From the NCBI GenBank assembly GCA_021841795.1, contig JAKCDN010000123.1:1-8305 (forward strand): a stretch of DNA of 8,305 nucleotides, written 5' to 3'. A program made the translations under genes and the position numbers. This stretch comes from Acidobacteriota bacterium. GTDB lineage: Bacteria; Acidobacteriota; Terriglobia; Terriglobales; Acidobacteriaceae. Below, one piece after another: positions 1-6,216 of this stretch. The notes beneath the pieces were generated by a model. It saw nothing but the letters and a program-made list of their open reading frames with translations, was not told the origin of the DNA and made no database searches. Every line of letters starts with the position of its first letter. The stretch's first letter is position 1.

Positions 1-97
1 ATGCGAGCGTGGCGTGCAACGGGTGGATACGTTCGGCAATCTGCCGTCAGGATACCGGCAAGGCGAGTTGAATGTGGGCTACTACTGCGAGTATTAG
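1..97 (+). CDS. C-terminal end of a probable TonB/TolA-family energy transducer (partial)
   Basis: The frame beginning at base 2 is open from the window edge and ends at a TAG at 95-97, giving 31 residues. It ends with LPSGYRQGELNVGYYCEY. An aromatic-rich strand ending in a Tyr, after an 'LP-x-G-Y' turn, resembles the end of the TonB/TolA C-terminal fold, where the last beta strand carries alternating hydrophobic and aromatic residues. The neighbour supports this, because tolB follows on the same strand and tol clusters normally place a TolA or TonB-like protein just upstream of tolB. Such a protein would span the periplasm and pass proton-motive-force energy from the TolQR-type motor to TolB/Pal. 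Only the tail is visible, so the family call is an inference. A frame-1 reading across the same bases (1-216) looks non-biological in composition and was not preferred. Confidence 0.5.
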   Translation, partial: CERGVQRVDTFGNLPSGYRQGELNVGYYCEY

Positions 98-328
98 GCG
101 GGTCGCAGTGGGGCTGCAAGCTGCGGCTGCGCGGCGCACAAGGGATTACGGAAATACCGGGATGGAGCCAAGGAGAGCCGCGGCGGGTTAACCCTTGTCC
201 GCAATGCAGCATATAAAATGGGATTAGTTTTATGTTTTCCGTGGCCGATTCCCCGGTCGAGGGCGCGCACGACACCAACGGAACCAAGCGCCTGAGAGCC
301 ATGCCACAAAGGAAGGAATGCCGTTCGC
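98..328 (+). other. Intergenic region upstream of tolB
   Basis: This is 231 bases without a convincing gene. The first 80 bases are GC-rich with several GCTGC/GCAGC repeats that can form only short, ambiguous hairpins, and no T-tract follows them. Around 208-237 the composition turns AT-rich, which stands out against the rest of the window and is where the candidate promoter lies. The last part carries a GGAAGG stretch (311-316), a possible ribosome binding site for tolB, 12 bases before the ATG, which is longer than usual. Confidence 0.6.
188..217 (+). promoter_or_regulatory. Candidate sigma-70-type promoter for tolB
   Basis: TTAACC (188-193) matches four of six bases of the -35 consensus, and TATAAA (212-217) matches five of six of the -10 consensus, with an 18-base spacer. 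The -10 lies in an AT-rich island within GC-rich DNA. Transcription would start near 224, giving a leader of about 100 bases before tolB. The -35 lies inside the perfect palindrome GGGTTAACCC (185-194), which could be an operator. This is a by-eye consensus match only, and tolB could equally be read through from the upstream gene. Confidence 0.35.
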
Positions 329-1669
329 ATGAGGGCGAGTTTGCGGATTTTACCCCTGATTGTATTGGCACTGTTATCGGTTCAAGGGTCGCGCGCGAGA
401 GCGCAGGACTGGGTTCGCACGGGGACAAATCTGGGAAATCAGCGCATACGGCTGGCGGCGGCGGATTTCAAGCCAGTGGGCGGCGATCCGCAGATGCCGG
501 TATTGAAGGGCGTATTCGACACGACGCTGTTCAACGATCTGAGCAATGCCGGACTCTTTGACATGGTGTCAAAGAGCCTGGCGCCGCAGGCGATGCCGGG
601 ATCGCCGCAGGAGCTGGTTCCGGCGCAGTGGTCGGCGGCGCCGGCCAGCGCCGCGATGCTGGCCCTGGGGGCGCTGGCCGTGAATAACGGACGCCTGACG
701 GTCTACGGCTGGCTGATGGACGTTTCAACGGCGAACAGCCCGCCAGTGCTGACGCGGCAGTACAACGAAGCCGCCAGCGAAGATATGGCGCGCACGGTGG
801 CGCACCGGTTTGCCGATGACATTATTTCGCGGCTGGGCGGGGGAATCGCTGGCATCTGCGAGACCAAGATCTACTTTGTCAGCAATCGCACAGGATCAAA
901 AGAGATCTGGGTGATGGATTACGACGGCGCGAACCAGCATGCGGTGACGCACCTGGGCACGGTCTCGATATCGCCGCGGGTCTCGCCGGACGGATCACGG
1001 ATCGCCTTTTCGTCGCTGAACGACTCGGGCTGGGCGATCCGGATGTTTTCGCTGGATCTGGGCCGGACGGTGAGCTTCCCGGCCGGAAGCGCGGGAGGGA
1101 GCAATCTGTCGCCGGCGTGGTCAGCCGACGGGATGAAGCTGGCGTTTTCTTCGGCGCGGTCGGGGCATCCGGAGATCTGGGCCGTGGATGCGGGTGGAGG
1201 AATGCTTCACCAGGTGACATCGTTCGGATCGGATGTGTCCCCGGCGTGGAATCCCCGCACCGGAGCGCAACTGGCGTTCGTAAGCGGACGAACGGGCGAG
1301 CCGCAGATTTACGTCATGGACCAGGACGGATCGAATGTGCAGCGGATGACGGACAGCGGCTATGCCATCTCGCCGTCGTGGTCGTCGACGGGCATGTTGG
1401 CGTTCAGCTGGAACCGCAAGTACGGACCTGGCGATCCCGGCGGCCAGGATATTTACGTGATGGACATCGCCAGCAAGCAGTGGCAGCAGGACACGCATGA
1501 GGCGGGCAACAACGACTTCCCTTCCTGGTCGCCGGACGGACGGCAGATTGTATTCCAAAGGCAGATCAATCACCGCACGCAGATCTGGACGATGCTGGGC
1601 GACGGCACGAATCAGCATCAACTGACGTTCAACGGAGACAACTCGATGCCGAATTGGAGCTGGAAGTGA
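329..1669 (+). CDS. tolB: TolB, periplasmic beta-propeller protein of the Tol-Pal system
   Basis: This 446-residue protein is close to the usual TolB length of about 430. A Sec signal peptide is visible: basic MRASLR, a hydrophobic core through about residue 18, then a likely cleavage after ARA-Q near residue 25. Residues about 26-170 form the TolB N-terminal domain. From about 178 to the end there are repeated PD40/WD40-like propeller blades, seen as IYFVSNRTGSKEIWVMD (181-197), VSPDGSRIAFSS (218-229), LAFSSARSGHPEIWAVD (271-287), LAFVSGRTGEPQIYVMD (315-331) and WSPDGRQIVFQ (400-410). The protein ends with the typical MPNWSWK. In the family, TolB sits in the periplasm and binds Pal and the TolA-like transducer, linking the inner-membrane motor to the outer membrane. 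The ATG is chosen because the signal peptide starts there; GGAAGG lies 12 bases upstream. pal follows 196 bases downstream on the same strand. Confidence 0.95.
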   Translation: MRASLRILPLIVLALLSVQGSRARAQDWVRTGTNLGNQRIRLAAADFKPVGGDPQMPVLKGVFDTTLFNDLSNAGLFDMVSKSLAPQAMPGSPQELVPAQWSAAPASAAMLALGALAVNNGRLTVYGWLMDVSTANSPPVLTRQYNEAASEDMARTVAHRFADDIISRLGGGIAGICETKIYFVSNRTGSKEIWVMDYDGANQHAVTHLGTVSISPRVSPDGSRIAFSSLNDSGWAIRMFSLDLGRTVSFPAGSAGGSNLSPAWSADGMKLAFSSARSGHPEIWAVDAGGGMLHQVTSFGSDVSPAWNPRTGAQLAFVSGRTGEPQIYVMDQDGSNVQRMTDSGYAISPSWSSTGMLAFSWNRKYGPGDPGGQDIYVMDIASKQWQQDTHEAGNNDFPSWSPDGRQIVFQRQINHRTQIWTMLGDGTNQHQLTFNGDNSMPNWSWK

Positions 1670-1865
1670 ACGAGAGCTGCGAACCCGACGCCGGCCGGAG
1701 ACCGACGCCGAGATCCAGGCCAGCGCAGGAGAGGCGAAGAGCGGTCCTGACGCAATGAAATATGATTTTGAGTAGCAGAGGAAATCGGACGGCGGCAAGC
1801 GCGGGGATGGTAAGCCGGATTGCCCGAGGGCCCGACTCGATTCTTTCAGGAAAAGGAGAACTGTC
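1670..1865 (+). other. Intergenic region between tolB and pal
   Basis: This is 196 bases with no supported gene. The first 90 bases are GC-rich with a short direct repeat, CCGACGCCG, at 1685-1693 and 1702-1710. A lone -10-like hexamer, TATGAT (1761-1766), sits in an AT-richer patch, but nothing resembling a -35 lies 16-18 bases upstream, so an independent pal promoter is only a weak possibility. The stretch ends with the strong pal ribosome binding site. Confidence 0.5.
1853..1858 (+). promoter_or_regulatory. Ribosome binding site that fixes the pal TTG start
   Basis: AAGGAG at 1853-1858 is a near-perfect Shine-Dalgarno, seven bases before the TTG at 1866. No ATG or GTG at suitable spacing would preserve the lipoprotein signal peptide, so this site supports the TTG as the true start. 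Confidence 0.85.
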
Positions 1866-2609
1866 TTGAAAACACAAAACTATTTGCTTCAAACTGGAAT
1901 ACTGCTGGTTGCCCTGGTCACTGTCGTCGGATGCAAGCACAAGAAGCCTCTTCCCCCCGCGGAGACCGCTCCAGCGGCGGCAGCGCCGGCGGCCGAACCA
2001 ACGGCCGAATTAACGGCGACGCCGACGGTGATTTCAGCGGGCGACCAGGTGGAGCTGTCGTGGCGCACGACGAACGCGACATCGGTTTCGATTGACGGAG
2101 TTGGCGATGTGCCTTCAGCGGGCGTGAAGACGGTGAAGCCAACGGAGTCAACGACGTATCATCTGGTGGCGCGCGGCGAGGGCGGATCGGCCGACGCGAC
2201 GGCGCGGGTCACGGTGAATGCGCCGATCGCGGTGCAGACGCCGTCCACACAGATGAGCCCGGAGGAAGAGTTCAAGGCCAACGTGCAGGACATCTTCTTC
2301 GACTACGACAACTACGACATCCGCACCGATGCACAGTCTACGCTGGCCAAGGATGCGGACTACCTGGTGAAGCACCCGGAGATCAAGATTGTCATCGGGG
2401 GCTACTGCGACGAGCGCGGGTCGGACGAGTACAACCTGGTGCTGGGCCAGAACCGCGCCCAGGCGGCCAAGACGGCGCTGGTGGCAGCGGGCGTGGCCGC
2501 GGACCGCATGCGCGTGATCAGCTACGGCAAGGAAAAGCCGTTCTGCACCGAATCGAACGAGGAGTGCTGGCAGTTGAACCGCCGCGACGGGTTTGCGATG
2601 GACCGCTAG
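1866..2609 (+). CDS. pal: Pal, peptidoglycan-associated outer-membrane lipoprotein with an Ig-like domain
   Basis: The protein has 247 residues and starts at TTG with a strong ribosome binding site. Its signal peptide ends in a lipobox, VVGC, predicting lipidation at Cys23. A Pro/Ala linker (about 29-48) follows. Residues about 50-118 look like a bacterial Ig-like fold: ISAGDQVELSWRTTNATSVS, then a TVKPTESTTYHLVARG strand pair, closing with ARVTV. The OmpA-like peptidoglycan-binding domain begins near 135 with IFFDYDNYDIR (143-153) and contains GGYCDERGSDEYN (178-190), SYGKEKP (219-225) and CWQLNRRDGF. The family's Asp and Arg that grip diaminopimelate are present in CDERGS (D182, R184), but the usual His before them is Tyr180. 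Pal anchors the outer membrane to peptidoglycan and partners TolB, encoded just upstream. Classical enterobacterial Pal (about 170 residues) lacks the Ig-like segment, which accounts for the extra length. Confidence 0.95.
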   Translation: MKTQNYLLQTGILLVALVTVVGCKHKKPLPPAETAPAAAAPAAEPTAELTATPTVISAGDQVELSWRTTNATSVSIDGVGDVPSAGVKTVKPTESTTYHLVARGEGGSADATARVTVNAPIAVQTPSTQMSPEEEFKANVQDIFFDYDNYDIRTDAQSTLAKDADYLVKHPEIKIVIGGYCDERGSDEYNLVLGQNRAQAAKTALVAAGVAADRMRVISYGKEKPFCTESNEECWQLNRRDGFAMDR

Positions 2610-2615
2610 AACCGC

Positions 2616-2658
2616 GCGCTGCCGGGGCCTGGAACAGGTGTAGGCCTGCCGGCAGCGC
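2616..2658 (+). terminator. Strong hairpin just after pal, possible terminator or mRNA-stabilising structure
   Basis: Seven bases after the pal stop, GCGCTGCCGG (2616-2625) pairs perfectly with CCGGCAGCGC (2649-2658). An inner stem, GGCCT (2626-2630) with AGGCC (2642-2646), extends it after a two-base bulge (2647-2648), leaving an 11-base loop. The stem is very GC-rich, but no run of T follows, so it is not a textbook intrinsic terminator. It could terminate partially, protect the tolB-pal message end, or separate pal from cpoB expression. Confidence 0.5.
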
Positions 2659-2863
2659 AGTCCGGTTTCCGACCGCGGGCCGGTGCAGTTTGACCGCAGC
2701 CGAGCCCGCGACGCCGCAACCTGAAGCCCGGAGCCGGCAGCCCTTACGGCAATTCCCGGCGACTGCAGCCGTATTCGATCCGGCGCCATGCCGCCGCGGC
2801 TTAGATTGCGTCGAATTGAGCGCTGCGGCTTGAGGATACGGCGACTCAGGAATTGCGATAGCC

Positions 2864-2869
2864 TAGAAT
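2864..2869 (+). promoter_or_regulatory. Candidate -10 element upstream of cpoB
   Basis: TAGAAT matches five of six bases of the -10 consensus and lies in a locally AT-rich patch about 100 bases before the cpoB start. The hexamer at the standard -35 distance (2841-2846, GCGACT) is not a good match, so the call rests on one hexamer and on the wide pal-cpoB gap. Confidence 0.25.
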
Positions 2870-2954
2870 CTGTAGCCGGTTTTAGGGCATCGATCGTTAT
2901 TCAGCTATGGGCTCGGAGCCAGAGGCTGCAGGCTCCATGTTTTCCGAACGGTTT

Positions 2955-2962
2955 GAGGAAGG
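2955..2962 (+). promoter_or_regulatory. Ribosome binding site that selects the cpoB start
   Basis: GAGGAAGG at 2955-2962 stands seven bases before the ATG at 2970. It favours that start over the in-frame ATGs at 2907 and 2937. Confidence 0.75.
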
Positions 2963-2969
2963 TTTATCC

Positions 2970-3938
2970 ATGCGCATCTCCGTCGCCATCCGCAATCGTC
3001 TGCTTGGTGCAGCGGTATTCGGTCTTGTATTTCTTCCCACAGCGCAGCGCGCCTGCGCCGTCTCGAAGGAGATGGTGCAGTTGCAGACCGAGGTCCAGCA
3101 ACTGCTTGACCAGGTGCAGCGGCTGCAATCGACGCTGGACACGAAGATGGGGGTATTGCAGAACCTGGCGCAACAGACGACCGATGAAGCCAACCAGATG
3201 ACGGCCGCAGTGAGCGCGATCCAGCAGAAGCTGAATGCGCAGGGCGACGCGACCGGCAGCAAACTGGATGGGATGTCAGGACAGGTACAGTCGTTGAACG
3301 ATTCAGTGGACGAGTTGAAGGCGCGCATCGCGAAGCTGGACAAGGCGATGCAGGACATGCAGACGCAACTGCAGACGATGCAGGCGCAGGCGGCCCCGGC
3401 ACAGCCGGGCGTCGGTCCAGCGGGCGCGACGCCGGGAACGGCTCCGGCAGCGGGCGCCGTTCCGAGCGGCCCCGGAATGCCCGCCGGACCGGGAGCGCCA
3501 AGCGCGACGGGCACGCCGGTGGCGCCGATGGCGCAGCAGGCTCCTCCGCTTGATGAGACGCTGCAATCCGGAGAGCGGGATTACAGCGCCGGGCGCTACG
3601 ATGTGGCCCGGGGTGAGTTCCAAGACGTAGTGCACTATTATCCGCTCGACAATCAGGCGGGGACGGCGCTGTTTTATCTGGGCGAGATTGCGTACCAGCG
3701 CAAGGACTACGCCGGGGCGATCGGCAACTTCAACCAGGTGCTTGAAGAGTTCAGCGGCAACATCAAGGCTCCGGCGGCGCAACTGCACAAGGGCTATGCA
3801 CTGCTGGCGGAGGACAAACGCGCGGAGGGGATTCACGAATTGCGCTCGCTGATCCAGCGGCACCCGCAGACGCCGGAGGCGCACGCGGCGCGCAGCAAGC
3901 TGAACGGAATGGGCGTGAGGATTGTGCCGGCGCATTGA
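2970..3938 (+). CDS. cpoB: CpoB/YbgF-type periplasmic TPR protein of the Tol-Pal system
   Basis: The protein has 322 residues from the ATG with the good ribosome binding site. It begins with a Sec signal peptide: MRISVAIRNR, hydrophobic LLGAAVFGLVFL, likely cleavage after ACA at residue 30. Residues about 34-140 are a Gln/Leu-rich coiled coil with heptads such as MVQLQTEVQQLLDQVQRLQ, then a Met/Gln run. A 50-residue Pro/Ala/Gly linker follows (about 141-193). The C-terminal part (about 197-312) carries TPR-like helices, for example YSAGRYDVARGEFQDVVHYYP (205-225), FYLGEIAYQRKDYAGAIGNF (235-254) and GYALLAEDKRAEGIHELRSL (275-294). This order (coiled coil, linker, TPR) is that of YbgF/CpoB. In Escherichia coli, CpoB binds TolA and PBP1B and coordinates peptidoglycan synthesis with outer-membrane constriction. 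The position after pal supports the call. The linker is longer than in the enterobacterial protein. Another TPR envelope protein is the only real alternative. Confidence 0.88.
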   Translation: MRISVAIRNRLLGAAVFGLVFLPTAQRACAVSKEMVQLQTEVQQLLDQVQRLQSTLDTKMGVLQNLAQQTTDEANQMTAAVSAIQQKLNAQGDATGSKLDGMSGQVQSLNDSVDELKARIAKLDKAMQDMQTQLQTMQAQAAPAQPGVGPAGATPGTAPAAGAVPSGPGMPAGPGAPSATGTPVAPMAQQAPPLDETLQSGERDYSAGRYDVARGEFQDVVHYYPLDNQAGTALFYLGEIAYQRKDYAGAIGNFNQVLEEFSGNIKAPAAQLHKGYALLAEDKRAEGIHELRSLIQRHPQTPEAHAARSKLNGMGVRIVPAH

Positions 3939-4010
3939 GGCGACGGGATTGCACGCCAGGAGCATGCCGGCAACGGGATATTGACGCGGCGCCGTCGGAA
4001 AGATGAGCCC

Positions 4011-4664
4011 ATGAAACCGATGCGCTTCATCCTGCTGCTGCTGTTCTGCATGGCCGGATGCCGCACATCCAACTCCGGCGGCGCGGCCGGAGACGCGGCG
4101 GGGACAGCGCAGCCGCCGGCGGGAAGCGGCTTTGACTTTTACCTGCTGAATCTTTCCTGGTCGCCGGAGTACTGCTACTCGCATCCGTCGGGGGCCGAGT
4201 GCGGGGCTCACGCCGGATTTGTGCTGCACGGATTGTGGCCGCAGAACAACGACGGCAGCTATCCCGAGAACTGCTCGAATGCGCCCGGTCCGTCCGACGC
4301 AGGGCAATATCGCGATCTGTATCCGGAGCCGGGCCTGCTGATGCATGAGTGGCGCGCGCACGGAACCTGCTCGGGACTGAGCGCCGATGCATTTTTTGCG
4401 ACTGCCCGCAGGGCATACGAGGGGATCAAGATTCCCGCCGCGCTCGCGCAGCTGCAGCAAACGACCGCGATGCCGCCGGAAGAGATTCTGGAGCAATTTA
4501 CGGCAGCCAATCCGGGACTGGGACGGGAAAGCCTGGCGCTGAGCTGCGGCCGCAATTACCTGACGGCGGTGGAGGTGTGCCTGGACAAGCGCCTGCATCC
4601 GGTGGCGTGCGCGCGGGTGAGAAGCTGCGGCGCAAGGACGGTGCGCGTGCTTCCGCCGAGCTAA
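4011..4664 (+). CDS. RNase T2 family ribonuclease, predicted lipoprotein
   Basis: The protein has 217 residues. Both catalytic segments of the family are intact: CAS I as FVLHGLWPQ (70-78, His73) and CAS II as HEWRAHGTC (112-120, His112, Glu113, His117). These enzymes cut single-stranded RNA through a 2',3'-cyclic phosphate. Eight cysteines (55, 64, 88, 120, 179, 190, 200, 206) follow the signal peptide, enough for four disulfides, which fits an oxidising periplasm. The N-terminus, MKPMRFILLLLFCMAGC, looks like a lipoprotein signal with lipidation at Cys17, though Met at -3 is not the ideal lipobox residue. A Gly/Ala linker (18-40) leads to the enzyme. ATG 4011 is chosen because it gives a clean signal sequence; the frame extends to a TTG at 3981 that would add a basic, unlikely leader. 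The ribosome binding site is weak. The gene sits 72 bases after cpoB. Likely roles are RNA scavenging or envelope defence, both inferred. Confidence 0.9.
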   Translation: MKPMRFILLLLFCMAGCRTSNSGGAAGDAAGTAQPPAGSGFDFYLLNLSWSPEYCYSHPSGAECGAHAGFVLHGLWPQNNDGSYPENCSNAPGPSDAGQYRDLYPEPGLLMHEWRAHGTCSGLSADAFFATARRAYEGIKIPAALAQLQQTTAMPPEEILEQFTAANPGLGRESLALSCGRNYLTAVEVCLDKRLHPVACARVRSCGARTVRVLPPS

Positions 4665-4692
4665 CGGCAGGAGGCTTCAGCGCGGTTCCGCT
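4665..4692. other. Convergent junction between the RNase T2 gene and phoU
   Basis: Only 28 bases separate the two facing stop codons. I see no hairpin followed by a T-run in either direction. GCTTCAG occurs twice (4674-4680 and 4690-4696) around the phoU stop. Transcripts from both sides probably overlap into the facing gene unless Rho or another factor stops them. Confidence 0.5.
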
Positions 4693-5451
4693 TCAGGCGG
4701 TTGGCGCATCGGTGGAAGCCCGATCCGGCCCGTCCGCCGGAACGGCGGGCTCGGCAGAGTTCTGAGCGGCGGCGATGGCGGCGCCTCTGGCTACGCTTTT
4801 GGGATGACGGACGTCAGCGCCCTGAACCCAGAAGATGACGTCTTCGGCGATGTTGGTCGCGTGGTCCGCGACGCGCTCGAGGCTGCGGCTGATCATGAGA
4901 GCGTTGAGAGCCTGGGGCGCCAGATGGCTGCTTTCTTCCATGACCCTGGTGAGAACGGTGTAGGCCGAGCGGTTCATTTCATCCACGGCGTCGTCCATGG
5001 AGAGAACGCCGCGGGCCAGTTCCGCATCGCCCTCGATGAAGGCCTGCAGGCACTTGCGCACCATGTCGGCGGCCAGGGTGGCCATGCGCGGGATGTCGAC
5101 GGGAAGATCGACCTGGGCCATGCGCTCCATCATGCGCACGCGGTCGGAGATGCTCTTGGCGGCGTCGCCGACGCGTTCGAGGTCAGCGTTGATCTTAATC
5201 ACGCTGAGGATGAAGCGGAGATCGATGGCCATGGGCTGCTCCATGGCGAGCAGGTCGAGGGCGGCCTGGTCAATGTCGCGCTCCATGCGATTGATGGCGA
5301 TCTCACTGCGGCTGACGAGGTCGCAGATGGACAGATCGCGGGTGCGATAGGCCTCAATCGCACGCTGGATCGCCTGCTCGGCAAGGCCAGCCATAACGAG
5401 CAGGTTCTCTTTGAGGTCTTCGAGGCTCTGCTGAAAGCGAATGCGTGTCAT
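4693..5451 (-). CDS. phoU: PhoU, phosphate signalling regulator
   Basis: The protein has 252 residues, slightly longer than the usual 220-240. It has the two-repeat, all-helical PhoU layout: [20 protein letters not shown] at the start, then two copies of the metal-binding E(D)xxxD-type segment, [14 protein letters not shown] (90-103) and [15 protein letters not shown] (190-204). [12 protein letters not shown] (70-81) is also typical. In the family, PhoU binds metal clusters and sits at the membrane with the PstSCAB transporter and the PhoR-type sensor, repressing the Pho response when phosphate is plentiful. The ATG overlaps the pstB stop as ATGA, so translation is probably coupled. The last 40 or so residues after FWVQG are Ala/Pro-rich and poor in conserved features, a nonstandard tail. 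The gene is the last of the pst operon and converges on the RNase T2 gene. Confidence 0.96.
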   Translation of the reverse strand: MTRIRFQQSLEDLKENLLVMAGLAEQAIQRAIEAYRTRDLSICDLVSRSEIAINRMERDIDQAALDLLAMEQPMAIDLRFILSVIKINADLERVGDAAKSISDRVRMMERMAQVDLPVDIPRMATLAADMVRKCLQAFIEGDAELARGVLSMDDAVDEMNRSAYTVLTRVMEESSHLAPQALNALMISRSLERVADHATNIAEDVIFWVQGADVRHPKSVARGAAIAAAQNSAEPAVPADGPDRASTDAPTA

Positions 5452-6206
5452 CCAAACCTGCCCGTGATGTAATCCTCCGTACGCTTGTCGGAGGGGTTGG
5501 TGAAGATCTTGTGGGTGGAGTCAAATTCCACCATGCGGCCGTTGAGGAAGAAGCCGGTTTTCTCAGCCACGCGGGCCGCCTGCTGCATGTTATGAGTGAC
5601 GATGACGATGGTGTACTGCGACTTGAGCTGAAAGATGAGGTCTTCAATCTTGGAGGTGGAGACGGGATCGAGAGCGGAGGCAGGCTCGTCCATGAGGAGG
5701 ACTTCAGGATCGACAGCGAGGGCGCGGGCGATGCAGAGGCGCTGCTGCTGACCGCCGGACAGGCTGGCGCCGGACTTGCGCTTGAGATCGTCCTTGACCT
5801 CGTCCCATAGCGCGGAGTTGCGGAGGGATTTCTCGACAATTTCGTCGAGTTGTTTTCTGTTGGCGTAGCCGTTGAGCTTGAGTCCCGCGGCAACATTGTC
5901 GTAGATCGACATGGTGGGAAAGGGATTGGGACGCTGGAAGACCATGCCGACACGGCGGCGCACTTCAACCGGTCTGGCGTCGGCGTAGATGTCGAGGCCG
6001 CCCATGCGTACGGCGCCGGTGACGCGCGCGATGGGATTGGTCTCATGCATGCGGTTGAGGCAGCGCACGAAGGTGCTTTTTCCGCAACCGGAGGGGCCGA
6101 TCAGCGCGGTGGCGTGATTGGCGGGAATGTTCAGGTTAATGTCCTGCAGCGTGTGGTTGGCGCCGTACCACGCGTTCAGGTTCTGTACCTCAATGCTGAC
6201 ACCCAC
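5448..6206 (-). CDS. pstB: PstB, ATPase of the phosphate ABC transporter
   Basis: The protein has 252 residues, the normal length. All ABC ATPase motifs are present in order: Walker [10 protein letters not shown] (37-45), Q-loop around Q91 in VFQRPNPFP, signature LSGGQQQR (149-156), Walker B VLLMDEP (169-175), D-loop SALD (177-180) and the switch histidine in THN (His205). The [15 protein letters not shown] stretch and the end EDYITGRFG are specific to PstB among ABC ATPases. It hydrolyses ATP on the cytoplasmic face of PstC-PstA to drive phosphate import. The start is GTG, with AAGGAG (plus-strand 6217-6222) ten bases before it. The gene lies 110 bases after pstA and overlaps phoU by four bases. 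Confidence 0.97.
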   Translation of the reverse strand: MGVSIEVQNLNAWYGANHTLQDINLNIPANHATALIGPSGCGKSTFVRCLNRMHETNPIARVTGAVRMGGLDIYADARPVEVRRRVGMVFQRPNPFPTMSIYDNVAAGLKLNGYANRKQLDEIVEKSLRNSALWDEVKDDLKRKSGASLSGGQQQRLCIARALAVDPEVLLMDEPASALDPVSTSKIEDLIFQLKSQYTIVIVTHNMQQAARVAEKTGFFLNGRMVEFDSTHKIFTNPSDKRTEDYITGRFG

Positions 6207-6216
6207 GTGGGGATTT

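Larger units (their letters stand above)
2610..2969 (+). other. 360-base non-coding stretch between pal and cpoB
   Basis: No gene is supported here. The stretch holds, in order, the post-pal hairpin (2616-2658), about 170 bases of GC-rich sequence with no recognisable signal, an AT-richer patch with a -10-like TAGAAT (2864-2869), a GGAGCC/GGCTCC inverted repeat (2915-2920 and 2931-2936) and the cpoB ribosome binding site. An in-frame ATG at 2907 would add 21 residues to the front of cpoB, but these do not look like a signal peptide. The gap is wide for a tol operon and suggests that cpoB has its own promoter. Confidence 0.5.

Noticed and set aside
98..160. GCTGC/GCAGC repeats after the TonB/TolA-like stop as an intrinsic terminator
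   Set aside because: Several short alternative pairings exist, none long, and no T-tract follows.
1117..1500. Plus-strand alternative frame inside tolB that might suggest a frameshift
   Set aside because: The tolB frame is continuous with propeller repeats throughout, so there is no frameshift.
1121..1798. 225-codon minus-strand frame opposite the tolB propeller
   Set aside because: Arg/Pro/His-rich translation with no known features; a shadow of tolB.
2907..2969. Upstream ATG extending CpoB by 21 residues
   Set aside because: The added residues are acidic and do not form a signal peptide, whereas the ATG at 2970 has both a good ribosome binding site and a normal signal sequence.
3303..4598. 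431-codon open frame on the minus strand opposite cpoB and the RNase T2 gene
   Set aside because: It is extremely rich in Arg, His and Gln, has no recognisable domain, and lies opposite two well-supported genes. Long antisense frames are expected in GC-rich coding DNA.
4734..4748. CCGCCG-GAA-CGGCGG hairpin as a terminator for either operon
   Set aside because: It lies inside the phoU coding sequence and has no T-run on either strand. GC-rich coding DNA often gives such stems.
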